DNA of 5,298 nt, from NCBI GenBank assembly GCA_031404155.1, contig JANNGZ010000302.1, positions 1 to 5,298 on the forward strand, read 5' to 3'. Origin of the DNA: JANNGZ01 sp031404155. Lineage in GTDB: Bacteria; Pseudomonadota; Gammaproteobacteria; Burkholderiales; Burkholderiaceae_C. A program made the translations under genes and the position numbers. This document shows, one piece after another, positions 1 through 5,298 of this stretch (its first letter is position 1; every line of letters begins with the position of its first letter). Below the pieces are notes generated by a model. It was not told the origin of the DNA, ran no database searches, and saw only the letters and a program-made list of their open reading frames with translations.

Positions 1-1
1 C

Positions 2-562
2 CGCGGCGGCGGCGAAGTGATGGCGCCGGGACGCACCGAACTCGACGTCCTCGATCCGGACGCGTTCGCGCGCGCGCTCGACGCGATCGGGCCCGAGGCC
101 GTGATCAACTGCGCCGCCTACACCAAAGTCGATCGCGCCGAAAGCGAGCGCGACCTCGCCTTCGCGGTCAACGCCCACGCGCCCGGTCGGCTCGCGACGG
201 CCTGCGCCGCGCGCGGCGTCCCGCTCGTCCATCTGTCGACCGACTACGCCGACGACGAGATTTCGAACGTCGGGCCGCTCAACCGCTTCGTCGCGAGTGC
301 CACCGCGGGCCTGGCCACCACCTACCACAAGGCGATCGGGCAGTACGTGCTGATCGTGATGGTGCTGCTGCACATCGGCGCGGTGCTGTATTACCTGTGG
401 GCCAAGAAGCGCAACCTGATCCGGCCGATGATCGACGGCCACAAAGTGCTCGGCGTCGGCGTGCCGCAGGCGATGGATTCCTTGCGCACCCGCAGCGTCG
501 CAGCGGTGATCGTTGCGGTATGCGGCCTCGCGGTGTGGCGTCTGGTCTCGCTCGGCGGCTAA
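2..562 (+). CDS. Chimeric ORF: RfbD-type reductase fragment joined to cytochrome b561 C-terminus (5' partial)
   Basis: The frame is open to the left edge, so the true start lies outside; the GTG/ATG at 17-22 are probably internal, because the codons before them (RGGGEV) fit the second beta strand of a Rossmann fold. The first half, to about base 247, reads like dTDP-4-dehydrorhamnose reductase (dTDP-L-rhamnose synthesis): AELD-like TELDVLDPDAF, the VINCAAYTKVDRAE motif and VHLSTDY, which holds the family's catalytic Thr. The YxxxK catalytic motif and the sugar-binding domain that should follow are missing. Instead, from about base 248 (ADDEIS..GPLNRFV), the protein matches the end of a di-haem cytochrome b561: a membrane helix with two candidate haem His (YHKAIGQY and LLHIGAV), the loop KKRNLIRPMIDG, and a last hydrophobic segment (VAAVIVAVCGLAVW). 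Neither activity is expected to survive. It could be a deletion fusion, a pseudogene remnant or an assembly join. The family identities are recognised from motifs, not from a search. Confidence 0.72.
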   Translation, partial: RGGGEVMAPGRTELDVLDPDAFARALDAIGPEAVINCAAYTKVDRAESERDLAFAVNAHAPGRLATACAARGVPLVHLSTDYADDEISNVGPLNRFVASATAGLATTYHKAIGQYVLIVMVLLHIGAVLYYLWAKKRNLIRPMIDGHKVLGVGVPQAMDSLRTRSVAAVIVAVCGLAVWRLVSLGG

Positions 563-573
563 CACCTCCCCTG

Positions 574-1101
574 ATGCCCAAGCCCAAGCGCCTCTCGCCA
601 CGCATCGAGCTGCTCACGCCCGACAACGCGCAGGGTTTCGACGCCGCGCGCGCGATCTTTCGCGAGTACGCCGCGCAACTCGGTGTCGACCTCTGCTTCC
701 AGGATTTCGACCATGAACTCGCCGCGCTGCCGGGCGACTACGCCGCGCCCGACGGCGCGCTGCTGCTCGCCCATGTCGACGGTGAACTTGCGGGCTGCGG
801 CGCGATGCGCCCGCTGCTCGGCGTGGACCAGGTCAACGCCTGCGAGATGAAGCGCCTGTATGTGCGCCGCGCCTTTCGCCGCTTCGGCCTCGGGCGTGTG
901 CTGGCGCAGGCGCTGATGGACCGCGCCGCCTTGGCCGGCCACTCGGTGATGCTGCTGGACACGCTGGACGCGATGGAGGCGGCGCGCGAGCTGTATGCCT
1001 CGCTCGGCTTCGAGGAAGTGGCGCCCTACTACTTCAACCCGCTGGCGGGTGTGCGTTACCTGAAGGCCGAACTCGGCGCGGCGGCGCAATCGCGGTACTG
1101 A
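574..1101 (+). CDS. GNAT family N-acetyltransferase
   Basis: A 175-residue protein of normal length for a single-domain Gcn5-related acetyltransferase, which moves an acetyl group from acetyl-CoA to an amine; the substrate is unknown. The acetyl-CoA motif A is clear: strand EMKRLYVRRAFR (91-102) followed by the pyrophosphate-binding R-x-x-G-x-G at 102-107 (RRFGLG). Motif B follows as LDTLDAMEAARELYASLGFEEV (129-149), the usual strand, helix and LGF turn. The region GALLLAHVDGELAGCGAMRPL (61-81) is the preceding beta hairpin. ATG 574 is chosen because it lies just 11 bp after the upstream stop and the conserved fold starts soon after it (IELLTPDNAQ); the frame runs further upstream, but only as out-of-frame overlap with the preceding ORF. 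No strong Shine-Dalgarno is visible. The close spacing suggests co-transcription with the upstream ORF. Its 3' end converges on the repressor gene, with 46 bp between the stops. Confidence 0.86.
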   Translation: MPKPKRLSPRIELLTPDNAQGFDAARAIFREYAAQLGVDLCFQDFDHELAALPGDYAAPDGALLLAHVDGELAGCGAMRPLLGVDQVNACEMKRLYVRRAFRRFGLGRVLAQALMDRAALAGHSVMLLDTLDAMEAARELYASLGFEEVAPYYFNPLAGVRYLKAELGAAAQSRY

Positions 1102-1147
1102 GAGCCCCCAAGGCCACCGCTGCGCGGCCCGGCGTTTCCTTGACTCC

Positions 1148-2482
1148 TCAGCCCGTGCTCGCGCGCGCCTCGACCACCCAAGGCAGCGAACAGTGCTGCG
1201 GCGGCACGCCATTGCGCAGCGCGGCGAGCAGCGCACGCGCCGCCTGCTGCCCGATCTCGTAACGCGGCGGGCGCACGCTGGACAAGGCCGGGCGCAACTG
1301 GCGGCCGAGCGCAAAGTCGCCAAAGCCGAGCAGCGCCAGCTGCCCCGGCACGTCGACACCGCGGGCCTGCGCTTCGAGCAGCGCGCCGCAGGCCAGCGGG
1401 TCGTTGGCAAACGCGGCCGCGTCGACCCGGCTTCGTGCGGAGCCCCGGAGCAGCGTGTCCAGCGAGGCGCGGCCGGCATCGAAGGGGTCGCCCGCGGGGG
1501 CGGCCACCAGTTGCACCTGCGCCCCGTGTGCCCGCGCCGCGGCCTGGAAGCCGGCGCCACGTTCGTGCGCGCGGAAGTCCTCGGCCACGCCGCTGTCAAC
1601 ATAGGCCAGGCGTTTGCAGCCACGGTCGAGCAAATGTTCGGCCATCGCCCGGCCGACCGCGTGGTGGTCGAAGCCGATCTGCGCGAAGCCGCCGGTGGCG
1701 CTGGAACGTGTGCTGCGGTGGTCCCATATTTCGATCACCGGCGTCGCACTCTCCTGCGCCGCCCGCAGCAGCTTCAGGCTGCCCGGCGTGTGGCGGCGGC
1801 CGGTGACCACGATCGCACTCGGCAGCCAGCCGAGCAGCACCCGCAGCTGCTCCTCCTCACGCTCGATCGAATAGTTGGTGGACGCGAGCAGCAGTTCGTG
1901 GCCGCTGCCGTGCAGGCCGTCCGACAAGCCCTGCACCGTCTCGGCAAAGATCGAGTTGGCGATGTTCGGGATCAGCAGCGCCACCATCGCGGCTGCGGCG
2001 GTGCGGCCGGGTGCGACATGGGCGCCGCTCTGGCCGCTGCTCTGGCTGACACCCTGGCCGCTGCCCCTGCTGCTATCCGCGAGCGCGCCGCTCTTTCTGG
2101 CGCTCTTACCGGCGCGTTCACCGGCACTTGTGCCCGCGCTTCTGCCGGCGCTTCTGCCGGCGCTTCTGCTGGCGCTTCTGCTGGCGCTGTCGCCTGCCGC
2201 GTCGCGCAGAGTGCCCGCGCCGCTCGGGCGCCAGGCCGCGCTCGACCCGCTCGCCAGCCGCCCCGCCTGCAGGTTGGGCAGGTAGCCGGTGCGCTCGATC
2301 GCCTCGCGGATGCGCTCGCGGGTGGCGCTGGCCACCTTGCCCGGTTCGCGCAGGCAGCGTGAGACGGTCATCGAAGTGACCCCGGCCAGAGCGGCCACGT
2401 CCGCCAGCGACACCCGGCCATGGCCACGGCGTTCGCGCGCCGGCTCGGGCCGGGCCGGGGGCGACGCGGGTTTGCTGCTCAT
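1148..2482 (-). CDS. LacI-family (GntR-like) transcriptional repressor with long repetitive linker
   Basis: A 444-residue regulator, about 100 longer than the usual 330-345 of the family. Residues 24-79 are a LacI helix-turn-helix (SLADVAALAGVTSMTVSRCLR, with VTxxTVSR as the recognition helix) plus the hinge-helix sequence NLQAGRLASG. The sugar-binding-protein-like domain resumes at about 166 (MVALLIPNIANSIFAE) and runs to the end, with VVTGRRHTPGSLKLL, FDHHAVGRAMAEHLL, AAFANDPLACGAL and LLGFGDFALGRQLRP in family order. Wording such as VTSMTVSRCLR and RRHTPGSLK resembles the E. coli gluconate repressor GntR. Residues 80-165 form a low-complexity Ser/Arg/Gly/Ala insert not typical of the family. 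Start ATG 2482 gives a short basic tail before the HTH; upstream in-frame starts (GTG 2668, ATG 2650) would add a tail unlike the family. It is divergent from the dehydratase operon and probably represses it, and itself, through the palindrome at 2676-2689. The effector is unknown, most likely a sugar acid. Confidence 0.88.
   Translation of the reverse strand: MSSKPASPPARPEPARERRGHGRVSLADVAALAGVTSMTVSRCLREPGKVASATRERIREAIERTGYLPNLQAGRLASGSSAAWRPSGAGTLRDAAGDSASRSASRSAGRSAGRSAGTSAGERAGKSARKSGALADSSRGSGQGVSQSSGQSGAHVAPGRTAAAAMVALLIPNIANSIFAETVQGLSDGLHGSGHELLLASTNYSIEREEEQLRVLLGWLPSAIVVTGRRHTPGSLKLLRAAQESATPVIEIWDHRSTRSSATGGFAQIGFDHHAVGRAMAEHLLDRGCKRLAYVDSGVAEDFRAHERGAGFQAAARAHGAQVQLVAAPAGDPFDAGRASLDTLLRGSARSRVDAAAFANDPLACGALLEAQARGVDVPGQLALLGFGDFALGRQLRPALSSVRPPRYEIGQQAARALLAALRNGVPPQHCSLPWVVEARASTG
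2028..2063. repeat. Second, degenerate 12-bp repeat tract in the repressor gene
   Basis: Three consecutive 12-mers (CTCTGGCCGCTG, CTCTGGCTGACA, CCCTGGCCGCTG) share a CTGGC core in 12-bp register, with a weaker fourth unit up to 2075. On the minus strand they encode SGQG, VSQS and SGQS, again a four-residue period. The tract lies in the same linker as the 2087-2194 array and may have arisen by the same slippage process from a different seed. Confidence 0.6.
2087..2194. repeat. 12-bp tandem repeat (about nine units) in the repressor gene
   Basis: Units of GGCGCTTCTGCC type follow one another in exact 12-bp register from 2087 to 2194. The four central units (2135-2182) are nearly identical, and units on both sides carry one to several changes. 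Read on the minus strand the units give a four-residue protein repeat (SRSA, SRSA, GRSA, GRSA, GTSA, GERA, GKSA). The unit length is a multiple of three, so gain or loss of copies keeps the repressor in frame and only alters linker length. The gradient of similarity suggests growth by replication slippage from the centre. Confidence 0.88.
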
Positions 2483-2519
2483 GACGGTGGCTTGGGTCGA
2501 CGACAGAGGCGCGCGGGCA

Positions 2520-2615
2520 GTTGCAGCGGGTCGAGCGGATCGGGCGGTTGCAGCGGTTACGGCGTTGCAGCAAAGGTATCGAGCGAGGTTGCGAATTGCA
2601 TCTTGAGAGTTGCAG
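2520..2615. repeat. Recurrent GTTGCAG heptamers in the repressor leader
   Basis: The heptamer GTTGCAG (CTGCAAC on the repressor strand) occurs at 2520-2526, 2547-2553, 2564-2570 and 2609-2615, with a near copy GTTGCGA at 2588-2594. Start-to-start spacings are 27, 17, 24 and 21 bp, so it is not a strict tandem array. The cluster lies in the untranslated stretch between the operator and the repressor ATG. It may be degenerate repeat DNA or a set of protein-binding sites; nothing in the sequence decides which. Confidence 0.4.
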
Positions 2616-2674
2616 TCGCTAGCGCCGAGGAGCGTGGGGAAAGCGAGCATGGACGGCCCGAGCTCCACGTACTA

Positions 2675-2702
2675 ATGTTAGCGCTAACAGTATTCTTGTC
2701 CA
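2675..2702 (-). promoter_or_regulatory. Candidate sigma70-type promoter for the repressor gene
   Basis: On the minus strand TGGACA (2702-2697; five of six matches to the -35 consensus) is followed after 16 bp by TAACAT (2680-2675; four of six matches to the -10). The operator palindrome covers the -10 and most of the spacer, which would give autorepression. A start near 2668 would leave a leader of about 185 nt. For the dehydratase direction only a weak -10 (TATTCT, 2691-2696) is visible, with no good -35, so no promoter is called there. Confidence 0.35.
2676..2689. promoter_or_regulatory. Putative LacI-family operator palindrome TGTTAGCGCTAACA
   Basis: A perfect 14-bp inverted repeat with a central CG step and GCGC core, the architecture of LacI/GntR-family operators, where the hinge helix contacts the central CpG. 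It sits in the divergent intergenic region, 42 bp before the dehydratase ATG and 193 bp from the repressor ATG. This placement lets one repressor dimer control both directions. It is the only AT-containing perfect palindrome noticed in this GC-rich intergenic region. Confidence 0.85.
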
Positions 2703-2731
2703 CGCTCCCAAACCCGCAGCCCCGAAGCTTC

Positions 2732-4591
2732 ATGCCCGCCAAGACCCTGGCCGATCTGCGCAGCCGCCGCTGGTTCACCGCCGGCGGCATGCGCGCGTTT
2801 GCGCACCGCCAGCGCATGCAGCAGATGGGCCTGCGCCGCGAAGACGTGACCGAGCGGCCCTGCATCGCGGTCGTCAACACCTGGAGCGACCTTTCGCCCT
2901 GCCACGCGCACCTGCGCGAGCGCGCGGAGAGCGTCAAGCGCGGCGTGCTGATGGCCGGCGGCACGCCCTTCGAGCTGCCCGCGTTGAGCCTGGGCGAAGT
3001 GATGGTCAAGCCGACCACGATGCTCTACCGCAACCTGCTGGCCATGGAGGTGGAGGAGCTGCTGCGCTCGCACCCGGTCGACGGCGTGGTGCTGCTCGCC
3101 GGCTGCGACAAGACCACGCCCGGCACGGTGATGGGCGCGATCAGCATGGGCCTGCCGACGATCTTCTGCCCCGCCGGGCCGATGCTCAACGACCGCTACT
3201 TCAAGCCCGGGGAGCCCGAGCGCCGCGTCGAGGGCTCGACGAGCGCCGTTATGACTGTCGAGGGATCGACGAGCGCCGCCATGACTGTCGAGGGATCGAC
3301 GAGCGCCGCCATGACTGTCGAGGGATCGACGAGCGCCGCCATGACTGTCGGCGCGGGCACCCACACCCGCATGTTCTGGGACGAGTACCAGGCCGGGCGG
3401 GTGAGCGAAGACGAATGGGTCCGGCTCGAAGCCAAAATGACCCGCAGCCCCGGCACCTGCAACACGATGGGCACCGCCAGCACGATGACCGCGATCGTCG
3501 AGGCGCTCGGCCTGGCCCTCCCCGGCGCCACGGCCATCCCCGCGATGGACGCCGGCCATGTGCGCATGGCCACGGCTTGCGGCGAGCGCATCGTGGGCAT
3601 GGTGTGGGAAGACCTGACACCGCGGCGCATCTTGAGCCGCGGCGCTTTTCTCAACGCCGCCGCGGTGCAGATGGCGCTCGGCGGCTCGACCAACGCCGCG
3701 GTGCACATCATCGCGATGGCCCGCCGCGCCGGCATAGAACTCTCGCTCGACGACCTCGACGCGGTGGCGCGCCGGGTGCCGGTGCTGGCCAACATCTTCC
3801 CCAGCGGCGACCGCCTGATGGAGGACTTTCACTACGCCGGTGGCCTGCCCGCGCTGATGAACCGCATCCGCGCGCAGTTGAGCTTGAGCGAGCTCACGGT
3901 CACCGGCCGCACGCTGGGCGACAACATCGAAGGCCGTGAGTCGCTCGACGATGGGGTGATCCGGCCGCTCGCCAACCCGGTGAGCGCCAGCGGCGCACTG
4001 GCGGTGCTGCGCGGCAACCTGGCGCCCGAAGGCGCGGTGATGAAAGCGAGTGCGGCGAACCCGAAATTCTTCAAACACCGCGGCCGCGCGCTGGTGTTCG
4101 ACCACCCGGCAGAGATGAACGCCGCCTGCGCCGATGTCCATCTCGACTGCGATCAAAACACGGTGCTGGTGCTGCGCAACGCCGGCCCGGTGGGTGCCCC
4201 GGGCATGCCCGAATGGGGTGGCCTGCCGATCCCGAAGAAACTGCTCGACCAAGGCGTGCGCGACATGGTGCGCATCTCCGACGCCCGCATGAGCGGCACC
4301 CACTACGGCACCTGCATCCTGCATGTCAGCCCCGAAAGCGCGGTCGGCGGGCCGCTCGCGCTGGTGAAAACCGGCGACGAGATCGCGGTGGATATCGAGG
4401 CGCGTTCGCTGCAACTGCTGGTCGACGACGAAGAGTTGGCGCGGCGGCGCAAAGCCTGGACCGCGCCGGTGCAGCCCTACACCCGCGGCTTCACCCGGCT
4501 GTACCAGCAGCATGTGACGCAGGCGCACGAGGGCTGCGATTTCGACTTCCTGCAAGGCAGCGAGCCCTCGCCCGAGCCGGTGATTTTCTGA
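2732..4591 (+). CDS. IlvD/Edd-family sugar-acid (aldonate) dehydratase with in-frame repeat insertion
   Basis: A 619-residue Fe-S dehydratase that removes water from a sugar acid to give a 2-keto-3-deoxy acid. It resembles the L-arabinonate/D-xylonate dehydratase branch (SRRWF, NTWSDLSPCHAH, GTPFELPALSLGE, VKPTTMLYRNLLAMEVEELLRSHPVDGVVLLAGCDKTTPG) more than DHAD or 6-phosphogluconate dehydratase. The three cluster-ligand cysteines are present: C57 (SPCHAH), C125 (GCDKTTPG) and C243 (GTCNTMGTAS). The C-terminal domain has SDARMSGTHYGT (516-527), where Ser521 is the likely catalytic base, and ends normally with GCDFDFL. Between GPMLNDRYFKPGEPERR and VGAGTHTRMFWDE lie four copies of a 10-residue unit (166-205), so the protein is about 40 residues longer than the family norm. 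ATG 2732 places the conserved LRSRRWF at residue 9; a weak GAAG precedes it. It is first in an operon with the aldolase and likely controlled by the palindrome upstream. The exact substrate is not resolved. Confidence 0.9.
   Translation: MPAKTLADLRSRRWFTAGGMRAFAHRQRMQQMGLRREDVTERPCIAVVNTWSDLSPCHAHLRERAESVKRGVLMAGGTPFELPALSLGEVMVKPTTMLYRNLLAMEVEELLRSHPVDGVVLLAGCDKTTPGTVMGAISMGLPTIFCPAGPMLNDRYFKPGEPERRVEGSTSAVMTVEGSTSAAMTVEGSTSAAMTVEGSTSAAMTVGAGTHTRMFWDEYQAGRVSEDEWVRLEAKMTRSPGTCNTMGTASTMTAIVEALGLALPGATAIPAMDAGHVRMATACGERIVGMVWEDLTPRRILSRGAFLNAAAVQMALGGSTNAAVHIIAMARRAGIELSLDDLDAVARRVPVLANIFPSGDRLMEDFHYAGGLPALMNRIRAQLSLSELTVTGRTLGDNIEGRESLDDGVIRPLANPVSASGALAVLRGNLAPEGAVMKASAANPKFFKHRGRALVFDHPAEMNAACADVHLDCDQNTVLVLRNAGPVGAPGMPEWGGLPIPKKLLDQGVRDMVRISDARMSGTHYGTCILHVSPESAVGGPLALVKTGDEIAVDIEARSLQLLVDDEELARRRKAWTAPVQPYTRGFTRLYQQHVTQAHEGCDFDFLQGSEPSPEPVIF
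3227..3346. repeat. Four in-frame 30-bp tandem repeats inside the dehydratase gene
   Basis: Units lie at 3227-3256, 3257-3286, 3287-3316 and 3317-3346. Units 2-4 are identical; unit 1 differs at three bases (one C for A, and TT for CC). Each encodes VEGSTSA(A/V)MT. Every unit starts with GTCGA-GGG(A/C)-TCGAC, a perfect 5-bp stem with a 4-base loop, and the unit 1 change falls in the loop and leaves the stem intact. The array ends with the start of another GTCG, so the Val codon is shared with the downstream VGAGTH, and excision of all four units would restore a normal-looking RRVGAGTH junction. The length is a multiple of three, so copy number changes keep the frame. Confidence 0.95.
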
Positions 4592-4593
4592 AC

Positions 4594-4597
4594 GGAG
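4594..4597 (+). promoter_or_regulatory. Shine-Dalgarno for the aldolase gene
   Basis: GGAG lies eight bases before ATG 4606, in the 14-bp gap after the dehydratase stop. It supports this start and translation from a shared dehydratase-aldolase transcript. Confidence 0.75.
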
Positions 4598-4605
4598 TGA
4601 TCAGC

Positions 4606-5298
4606 ATGAACCCCTTCCGCCAACTCCTGCTCTCCGCCGGCAACCAGAGCCCGATCGGCACCTGGATCATGTCGGCGAGCCCGCTGGTGGCCGAGGCCAT
4701 GGGCCATGCCGGTTTCGACTGGGGCGTGCTCGACATGGAGCACACACCGCTGGACATGATGGAAGTGGTGCACCTGCTGCAAGCCGTGGCCGGCACCAAG
4801 CTCGTGCCGGTGGTGCGGGTGCCGTGGAACGACGCGGTCACGGTCAAGCGGGTGCTCGACGCCGGCGCGCAGACGCTGCTCTTCCCCTTCGTGCAGAACG
4901 CCGACGAGGCCAAACGCGCGGTGGCCGCCACGCGCTACCCGCCCGAGGGTGTGCGCGGCATGGCGGGCATGAGCCGGGCCTCGAAGTTCGGCACCACGCC
5001 GAACTACTTCAAGACCGCCAATTCGAGCCAGGGTGTGATGGTGCAACTGGAGACGCCGCAGGCGGTGAGCCAGCTCGAGGCCATCGCCGCGGTGAGCGGT
5101 GTCGATGCGCTCTTCCTCGGGCCCGCGGACCTTTCCGGCAGCCTCGGCCTGCCCGGGCAGCTCACCCACCCCGAAGTGATGAAGATCATGGGCGACGCGG
5201 CACAGCGCTGCCGCGCCCTGGGCAAGCCGGTGGGCACCGTGGGCGGCACGCCCGAGGTGGTGACGCAATACCGCGCGATGGGTTTCAGCTTCGTCGCG
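4606..5298 (+). CDS. HpcH/HpaI-family class II aldolase (3' partial)
   Basis: The first 231 residues of a TIM-barrel, divalent-metal-dependent aldolase; the family is about 250-265 long, so some 25-30 residues lie beyond the window. It resembles 4-hydroxy-2-oxoheptanedioate aldolase (HpaI) and 2-dehydro-3-deoxyglucarate or 2-keto-3-deoxy-rhamnonate aldolases. Key residues align by position with HpaI: His46 (DMEH), Arg71 (VVRVPW, binds the pyruvate carboxylate), and the metal ligands Glu149 (QLET) and Asp175 (GPADLS). Other family marks are FDWGVLDMEH, GAQTLLFPFVQNADEA, ATRYPPEGVRG and ADLSGSLGLPGQLTHP. Located 14 bp after the dehydratase with a good GGAG, it probably cleaves the dehydratase's 2-keto-3-deoxy product into pyruvate and an aldehyde in the cytoplasm. 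The sequence does not settle which acid is used, so no gene symbol is given. Confidence 0.92.
   Translation, partial: MNPFRQLLLSAGNQSPIGTWIMSASPLVAEAMGHAGFDWGVLDMEHTPLDMMEVVHLLQAVAGTKLVPVVRVPWNDAVTVKRVLDAGAQTLLFPFVQNADEAKRAVAATRYPPEGVRGMAGMSRASKFGTTPNYFKTANSSQGVMVQLETPQAVSQLEAIAAVSGVDALFLGPADLSGSLGLPGQLTHPEVMKIMGDAAQRCRALGKPVGTVGGTPEVVTQYRAMGFSFVA

Larger units (their letters stand above)
1988..2245 (-). other. Inserted low-complexity linker between HTH/hinge and effector domain of the repressor
   Basis: This covers roughly residues 80-165. In ordinary LacI proteins the hinge (here NLQAGRLASG) is followed within a few residues by the first beta strand (here MVALLIPNIANS). About 85 residues, rich in Ser, Gly, Ala and Arg and lacking predicted structure by eye, separate them here. 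Much of the stretch has a four-residue period, first GRSA/SRSA-like and then SGQS-like, mirroring 12-bp DNA repeats. The exact edges are judged by family memory and may be off by several residues. Confidence 0.75.

Noticed and set aside
1102..1147. Possible terminator between the convergent GNAT and repressor genes
   Set aside because: GC-rich with short partial inverted repeats, but no clear stem followed by a T-run in either direction.
559..1623. A 354-codon minus-strand frame across the GNAT gene and the end of the repressor gene
   Set aside because: Composition is Arg/Ala-rich with no domain; it runs antisense to GNAT and out of frame through the repressor.
1193..2362. A 389-codon + strand frame opposite the repressor
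   Set aside because: Antisense shadow of the repressor, with repetitive Ala/Gly/Arg composition and no family motif.
2420..2731. Upstream extension of the dehydratase reading frame by 104 codons
   Set aside because: It would overlap the repressor start and the operator and adds low-complexity sequence; family homology begins just after ATG 2732.
3227..3346. CRISPR-like array
   Set aside because: The 30-bp units are directly adjacent with no spacers and are translated in frame within the dehydratase.
2684..4555. A 623-codon open frame on the minus strand opposite the dehydratase
   Set aside because: It is a His/Ala/Arg/Gly-rich antisense shadow caused by GC-biased third positions; the + strand frame carries all family motifs.
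4477..5268. A 263-codon minus-strand frame opposite the aldolase
   Set aside because: His-rich antisense shadow; the + strand frame matches HpcH/HpaI aldolases with all active-site residues.

Overview
The window looks like chromosomal DNA of a GC-rich proteobacterium. Strong G/C third-position bias, and proteins that resemble those of Burkholderiales-type betaproteobacteria, suggest that group; this is an inference from protein style, not from a marker gene.

Layout: (1) Bases 2-562 hold the 3' part of an odd + strand reading frame. It begins as a dTDP-4-dehydrorhamnose reductase (RfbD/RmlD-type) and, right after the STDY motif, becomes the C-terminal end of a cytochrome b561. (2) Bases 574-1101 encode a GNAT N-acetyltransferase. 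(3) Converging on it from the minus strand (1148-2482) is a LacI/GntR-type repressor with an insert of about 85 residues between its DNA-binding and ligand-binding domains, built largely of 12-bp tandem repeats. (4) A 249-bp divergent intergenic region carries a perfect 14-bp palindrome (TGTTAGCGCTAACA, 2676-2689), the likely operator. (5) On the + strand, an IlvD/Edd-family sugar-acid dehydratase (2732-4591) is followed 14 bp later by an HpcH/HpaI-family aldolase (4606 to the window edge). The dehydratase is interrupted in frame by four 30-bp tandem repeats.

Functional reading: the repressor, operator, dehydratase and aldolase form a compact sugar-acid catabolic locus. The dehydratase would convert an aldonate or similar acid to a 2-keto-3-deoxy acid, and the aldolase would cleave this to pyruvate (or a related 2-oxoacid) and an aldehyde, with the repressor releasing the operator when it binds a pathway sugar acid. 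The substrate cannot be told from sequence.

The most unusual points are the in-frame tandem-repeat insertions in both divergently transcribed genes, the small hairpin (GTCGA-GGGN-TCGAC) in every 30-bp unit, and the reductase/cytochrome chimera at the left edge, which is either a real deletion fusion or an assembly join.
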